From Desulfofustis sp. (GTDB lineage Bacteria; Desulfobacterota; Desulfobulbia; Desulfobulbales; Desulfocapsaceae), in assembly GCA_029287755.1 (NCBI GenBank), contig JARFQM010000107.1, positions 1 to 11,852 of the forward strand: a DNA stretch of 11,852 nucleotides, read 5' to 3'. A program made the translations under genes and the position numbers. This document shows, in pieces, positions 7,707 to 11,852 of this stretch. The notes beneath the pieces were generated by a model, which had not been told where the DNA came from, ran no database searches, and saw only the letters and a list, made by a program, of their open reading frames with translations. Position 1 is the stretch's first letter. Each line of letters starts with the position of its first letter.

Positions 7707-7736
7707 TTGACTTCTTTTTTTTGTATGGGATAGAAT
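7707..7736 (+). promoter_or_regulatory. Likely sigma-70-type promoter of the pilR-pilS pair
   Basis: TTGACT (7707-7712) and TAGAAT (7731-7736) are separated by 18 bases in an AT-rich stretch, each differing from consensus at one position. The site would give an untranslated leader of about 50 bases before the ATG at 7794. It is the best promoter match in the window. No -24/-12 sigma-54 element was seen here, so the pair seems to be made constitutively rather than by its own sigma-54 circuit. Confidence 0.5.
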
Positions 7737-7793
7737 AGCATAACCTTCATAGCGAACTCAGACTATTCTCTAACCAGATCCGGAACAGAGCCC

Positions 7794-9164
7794 ATGACCA
7801 CAATTCTGATTGTCGATGATGAAAAATCAATGCGGGATTTTCTCAAAATTCTGCTGGTCAAGGAAGGCTACGAAGTCACCGTCGCCGGCGACGGTGAACA
7901 GGCGCTGGCCGCCCTGGATAAAAACCGCATAGACCTGGTCATCAGCGACATCAGGATGCCTGGTATCAGCGGACTCGAGCTGCTTGCCAGGATCAAGGAC
8001 GAGTCCGAGGATATCCCGGTTATCATGATAACCGCCTTCGCTTCCCCCAACGATGCCGTGCAGGCCATGAAGAACGGGGCTTATGACTACATCTCCAAAC
8101 CCTTCAACGTCGACGAAATTAAATCGGTCATCCATTCAGCCACTAATCAGACGGAAGCCACCCTGAAGATCCAGCAGGCCGAACAGCTGTTTCCCGAGAT
8201 CATCGGCAAAGGCAAGGAGATGCTGAAAATCTTCGACATGATCAACCGCATCGCGCCCACCCCGGCCAATGTTCTTATCTACGGCGAATCCGGAACCGGC
8301 AAGGAGCTGGTGGCCCAGGCCATTCATAAGAAAAGCAAGGTGCATGCCCGCCCCTTCGTGCCCATTACCTGCAGCGCCATCCCCGAGGAGTTGATGGAAA
8401 GCGAATTATTCGGTCACATCAAGGGGTCCTTCACCGGAGCCATCAGCGACAAGACCGGACTGTTCAAGGAAGCCGACGGCGGCACCGCTTTTCTCGATGA
8501 AATTGGAGAGTTGACCCCGATCATCCAGACCAAGCTGCTGCGCGTCCTCCAGGAACGAGAGATCAAACCGGTCGGGGGCACCAAGCAATTCGCCATCGAC
8601 GTCAGAATAATTGCCGCAACCAACAGAATTCTCGAAGAAGAAATGCGGGCCGGCCGTTTTCGCGAGGACCTTTTTTACCGGCTTGCCGTGGTGCCCATAC
8701 GCGTTCCCTCCCTGCGGGAAAGAAAAAGCGATATTCCGCTTCTGGTCGAACACTTCCTGGAAAAATACTCGACTCTTCTCGGCAAGGAAATCCGTGAAAT
8801 TTCTTCCTACGCACTCGAGGTTCTGATGGGATATGATTTCCCTGGGAACGTGAGGGAACTGGAAAATATCATAGAACGTGGGGTGGCCCTCGAGAGCACC
8901 AATATCATTTTGCCGGAAAATCTGTCCCTGGGCGGACCGCTGCAGACCAGAAGAGAGGACAGCGCCGAGTCTTCCGCCTTTGTTGCCGCCCAAGACGAAG
9001 AGGAGCTTTTCGAGCGCGGTCTCGATACGGTGGTCGCCGATCTCGAGAAATCCCTTATCTCGCATGCCCTTCAAAAGGCAGGCAACTCCAAGACCAGAGC
9101 AGCCGAACTGCTGAAGGTCAGTTTCAGGTCGCTGCGCTACAAAGCCAAGAAATATGATCTCTAG
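7794..9164 (+). CDS. pilR: Sigma-54-dependent response regulator, PilR/NtrC family
   Basis: Response regulator that, once phosphorylated, forms a ring which hydrolyses ATP to open sigma-54 promoters. The 456-residue protein has three domains. The receiver (1-120) has D9, phospho-acceptor D52 in VISDIRMPG, T80 and K102. The AAA+ domain (about 135-370) has Walker A GESGTGKE (164-171), the sigma-54 contact loop GSFTGA (211-216, serine replacing the alanine of GAFTGA), Walker B TAFLDEIGEL (231-240) and FREDLFYRL (289-297). A Fis-type helix-turn-helix (about 420-456) ends in SFRSLRYKAKKYDL, closely like PilR. The kinase gene follows after 3 bases. PilR normally activates pilin transcription, but no pilus genes are present, so the target is inferred. 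A moderate GGAA lies upstream of the ATG. Another NtrC-type regulator is the main alternative; class and mechanism are firm. Confidence 0.93.
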   Translation: MTTILIVDDEKSMRDFLKILLVKEGYEVTVAGDGEQALAALDKNRIDLVISDIRMPGISGLELLARIKDESEDIPVIMITAFASPNDAVQAMKNGAYDYISKPFNVDEIKSVIHSATNQTEATLKIQQAEQLFPEIIGKGKEMLKIFDMINRIAPTPANVLIYGESGTGKELVAQAIHKKSKVHARPFVPITCSAIPEELMESELFGHIKGSFTGAISDKTGLFKEADGGTAFLDEIGELTPIIQTKLLRVLQEREIKPVGGTKQFAIDVRIIAATNRILEEEMRAGRFREDLFYRLAVVPIRVPSLRERKSDIPLLVEHFLEKYSTLLGKEIREISSYALEVLMGYDFPGNVRELENIIERGVALESTNIILPENLSLGGPLQTRREDSAESSAFVAAQDEEELFERGLDTVVADLEKSLISHALQKAGNSKTRAAELLKVSFRSLRYKAKKYDL

Positions 9165-9167
9165 ATC

Positions 9168-10889
9168 ATGAAAATCAACACCATTCCCGAAGCGCAGCTC
9201 TACCCCACCTCACTCGGCGACCTTTTGAAACGGCAGTTGTTCTGGCTGCTTCTGCTGCGCATCGTACTTTATACGCTGATCACGGTGATCAGCCTCATCC
9301 TGCTGGATGAGCGGTTCAAAGCTATTGTCATGCCTCCGAGCCTGCTGGTCCTCTTTACCCTGATCGTCTACCTGTCGACCATCGTATCCGCCTTCACCCT
9401 GCTCCACCTGGAAAGCGAGTTTCGCCGTTTTGGTTTCATCCAGACCCTCTTTGACGTGGTCTTCGCTTCAATGCTTATCTATCTGACCGGCGGCTCGCTT
9501 TCCATTTTTTCATCCGTATATTTTTTCCCCATCATTTCAGGCGGCCTATTGATTCCGCTCAAGGGCGGCCTCATTGGCGCCGCCGCCTCGACGATTCTGT
9601 TCGCCCTCATCCTGCTTCTCGAGTATTTCGGTTACCTGCCCGACTACGTACTGCTCTCCAGATTTTACGAGCAGGTCGCCCTGTTCACCAATATCCGTCA
9701 ATTCGGCACCATGGGGCTGACTTTCTTTCTCGGAGCTTTTATCAGTGCCATGTTCGGCACGATGCTGCGTTCAACTACGCGAGAATTGTCAAGCACCAAA
9801 TATGACTTCGACCGGCTCTCTCTTCTCTACAAGAAGATTTTCGATAATATCGCCACCGGTATTCTGACCATCAACAGGGAAGGGGTAATTACCTCCGCCA
9901 ACAACGCGACCACGGCCATTACCGGACAATCTCCGGACGATCTGCTGGGTAAAGAGCTGGTGACCATATTTCCGGGCATCGATCTTGCCAGCAATTCCCC
10001 CCGGAATGCGTGTGATTTTGAACGCCATGACAGGCAGACGCTGAGACTCGGCTACACCCTCACCCAGCTCCATTCCTCCACCGATAGTGCAGCTGATGGC
10101 GGGCACACCCAGGCAGAGGATGTAACCATCATTACCCTCAAAGATATTGGTGAAATTGAACGGCTGGAGAACCAGATGCGACAGGCCGAGAAACTGGCGG
10201 CCATCGGGATGATGAGCGCCTCCATCGCCCATGATTTCCGCAATCCTCTGGCGGCCATCTCAGGGTCCGCCCAGGTACTGGCCGAGGAATTGGGCTCCTC
10301 CGGCAGTTCTCAGCCACAAAACTATGAACTCACCAAGATCATTCTGCGAGAGTCAGACCGTCTGGCCAACACCATTACAAACTTTTTGAAATTTGCCCGG
10401 CCGGAAAATATAAAGAAAGACTGGTTTTTGCTGCGCTCCTGTGTTGAAGACATACTTCAGGTCTGCAAGGCGGATAAGAAATGGCCGGTTACCTGCAGGG
10501 TCGACCTGCTCATCGATGATACATTCCGGGTCTGGGGTGATGAAAAACAACTTTTTGGAGTGATCAGCCAACTTCTGCAGAACGCGCTGCCATTCTGCCC
10601 CAAAGGCAAGGAGAGGATCGAGCTGAGCAGCTCAACCATCTGCGTGAACGACAATCAGGAACTTTGTCTGATCAAAATCAGCGATAACGGCCGCGGAGTT
10701 GAACAAGCGGAAATCAAGAACATCTTTGAACCCTTTTACACTACTCGAACAGACGGTACCGGGTTGGGACTGGCCATCGCTAAACAGATAATAGAAGGCC
10801 ATAACGGCTCCATTGCGGTCGAGAAAGCGGAGATGGGGGGTGCCTGTTTTACGCTGATTCTGCCGCTGAGATTGAACAACGACGAGTGA
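9168..10889 (+). CDS. pilS: Membrane sensor histidine kinase, PilS-like
   Basis: Inner-membrane kinase expected to phosphorylate the adjacent regulator. The 573-residue protein begins with about six hydrophobic spans (roughly 24-46, 58-79, 91-107, 112-130, 133-152, 180-200) and has no sizeable periplasmic domain, as in PilS. A PAS domain follows (about 220-330, with IFDNIATGILTINREG). Then come the HisKA helix with phospho-accepting H355 in SIAHDFRNPLAAISGSAQVL and the ATPase domain with N472 in QLLQNALPF, D506 in ISDNGRG, IFEPFYTTR (519-527) and GTGLGLAIAKQ (530-540). The residue after the histidine is aspartate rather than the more common glutamate, which the family allows. It starts 3 bases after the regulator stop with a weak ribosome site, so coupling is likely. 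Its stop lies 5 bases from the convergent murA stop. Confidence 0.93.
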   Translation: MKINTIPEAQLYPTSLGDLLKRQLFWLLLLRIVLYTLITVISLILLDERFKAIVMPPSLLVLFTLIVYLSTIVSAFTLLHLESEFRRFGFIQTLFDVVFASMLIYLTGGSLSIFSSVYFFPIISGGLLIPLKGGLIGAAASTILFALILLLEYFGYLPDYVLLSRFYEQVALFTNIRQFGTMGLTFFLGAFISAMFGTMLRSTTRELSSTKYDFDRLSLLYKKIFDNIATGILTINREGVITSANNATTAITGQSPDDLLGKELVTIFPGIDLASNSPRNACDFERHDRQTLRLGYTLTQLHSSTDSAADGGHTQAEDVTIITLKDIGEIERLENQMRQAEKLAAIGMMSASIAHDFRNPLAAISGSAQVLAEELGSSGSSQPQNYELTKIILRESDRLANTITNFLKFARPENIKKDWFLLRSCVEDILQVCKADKKWPVTCRVDLLIDDTFRVWGDEKQLFGVISQLLQNALPFCPKGKERIELSSSTICVNDNQELCLIKISDNGRGVEQAEIKNIFEPFYTTRTDGTGLGLAIAKQIIEGHNGSIAVEKAEMGGACFTLILPLRLNNDE

Positions 10890-10894
10890 TTTGA

Positions 10895-11852
10895 CTATTC
10901 CTTCTCCTTCCACACCCGGGCTCCGAGCCCGCTCAACTTGTCAACCAGATTTTCATAGCCGCGTTCAAGATGGTAAATCCGTGATATTTCGGTTCGCCCC
11001 GAGGCAGCAAGCGCTGCAATCACCAGTGAGGAACTGGCCCTGAGGTCGGTCGCCATCACCCGGGCGCCGCTCAAGCCCTGCGGCCCCCGGCCGGTCACCA
11101 CCGCCGAGTTGCCTTCGGTTTGAATCTGGGCGCCAAGACGTCTCAGCTCGGCCACATGCATAAAACGATTTTCAAATATTGTCTCCTTGATGACACAGAT
11201 TCCAGAACTGAGCGTCATCAAGGCCATGAACTGAGCCTGCAGATCGGTGGGATAGCCCGGATAAACCATGGTTTTAATATCGACGCCTCGTAATCTCCTG
11301 CGCCTGGCAGGATCCATGCCTACCGAAATCGTTCCCGGGGCGCTGGTGATCTCCACCCCGGCTTCCATGAGCTTGTCGAGCAGGGCCGGAAGATGGCCAG
11401 GTTCGCAGCCGGTGATGGTTGCCTGTCCTCCTGCCGCCGCAACCGCAATGAGATAAGTACCGGTTTCGATCCGGTCAGGAATGATCGCCGTCCGGGCCGC
11501 GGTGAGGTTTGAAACGCCGCGGATGGTGATCTGGTCGGTGCCTTTGCCCTCAATGTCGGCCCCCATATTGGCCAGCATGTCAATCAGATTTCCGATTTCC
11601 GGCTCCCGGGCGGCGTTTTTGAGCACCGTGGTACCGCGGGCCAGCACAGCGGCCATCAACATGTTTTCAGTTGCGGTTACCGAGGGAATGTCGAAGTGTA
11701 TGGTACTGCCGCGCATATCGTCATCTCGGCGGGCATCAACATAACCGTTCTCGAGGGTGCAGCGCACTCCGAGCCGCTCGAACCCACGGAGGTGAAAATT
11801 TATGGGTCTCTCGCCAATTGCGCAGCCGCCCGGCATGGAAACCGTCGCTTCG
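10895..11852 (-). CDS. murA: UDP-N-acetylglucosamine 1-carboxyvinyltransferase MurA (5' end cut)
   Basis: Transfers enolpyruvate from phosphoenolpyruvate to UDP-N-acetylglucosamine, the first committed step of peptidoglycan synthesis in the cytoplasm and the target of fosfomycin. About 318 of roughly 420 residues are visible. The frame is open through the right edge; the first visible methionine (11836) is internal, preceded in frame by EATVS. The catalytic cysteine that fosfomycin alkylates is present in [10 protein letters not shown] (codon 11824-11822), as is the TDLQAQF segment with the conserved aspartate. The C-terminal [20 protein letters not shown] is characteristic of MurA. About 100 N-terminal residues lie beyond the window. 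It converges on pilS with no room for a separate terminator. The sequence gives no sign that the enzyme is altered. Confidence 0.96.
   Translation of the reverse strand, partial: EATVSMPGGCAIGERPINFHLRGFERLGVRCTLENGYVDARRDDDMRGSTIHFDIPSVTATENMLMAAVLARGTTVLKNAAREPEIGNLIDMLANMGADIEGKGTDQITIRGVSNLTAARTAIIPDRIETGTYLIAVAAAGGQATITGCEPGHLPALLDKLMEAGVEITSAPGTISVGMDPARRRRLRGVDIKTMVYPGYPTDLQAQFMALMTLSSGICVIKETIFENRFMHVAELRRLGAQIQTEGNSAVVTGRGPQGLSGARVMATDLRASSSLVIAALAASGRTEISRIYHLERGYENLVDKLSGLGARVWKEKE

Noticed and set aside
7538..7738. 66-codon plus-strand frame upstream of pilR
   Set aside because: It has no ribosome site, runs over the likely pilR promoter, and its product looks like translated noncoding sequence.
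1..11852. CRISPR arrays, insertion sequences, tRNA genes, att sites or a novel defence system
   Set aside because: No direct-repeat array, transposase, cloverleaf sequence or defence-type gene cluster was found; every long frame is explained by known housekeeping or regulatory genes.

Overview
The window reads as ordinary bacterial chromosome of moderate GC content with dense, mostly housekeeping genes. The combination of xseB-ispA-dxs, a PilR/PilS-type sigma-54 two-component pair, a long class II aldolase and a TatC of this style suggests a Gram-negative deltaproteobacterium (Desulfobacterota, perhaps Desulfobulbales-like). That placement is inference from protein style and gene order; no rRNA or other firm marker is present.

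Layout: (1) 1-872, minus: XerC-type tyrosine recombinase, cut by the left edge about ten residues before its expected end. (2) 873-1028: divergent intergenic region with possible back-to-back promoters. (3) 1029-4165, plus: xseB, ispA and dxs. The first two overlap; dxs follows after 115 bases. IspA and Dxs both serve isoprenoid synthesis by the MEP pathway. (4) 4222-5232 and 5316-6587, minus: a UDP-glucuronate 4-epimerase-like enzyme downstream of a class II fructose-bisphosphate aldolase, so sugar-nucleotide and central carbon metabolism. (5) 6764-7524, minus: tatC, split into two frames at a run of nine T, possibly preceded by a 42-codon ORF whose stop overlaps the tatC start. (6) 7794-10889, plus: a PilR-like sigma-54 activator and its PilS-like membrane histidine kinase, 3 bases apart, behind a good sigma-70-type promoter. 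(7) 10895-11852, minus: murA, convergent with pilS and cut by the right edge.

I see no mobile element, CRISPR array, tRNA, rRNA or defence system. The observation most worth checking is tatC: every key TatC residue is intact on both sides of a single one-base frame break lying inside a homopolymer. That fits a sequencing error, a recent mutation, or a gene expressed through transcriptional slippage or ribosomal frameshifting. No gap between confidently called genes exceeds 300 bases; the largest, 7525-7793, is described under the small ORF and the pilR promoter.
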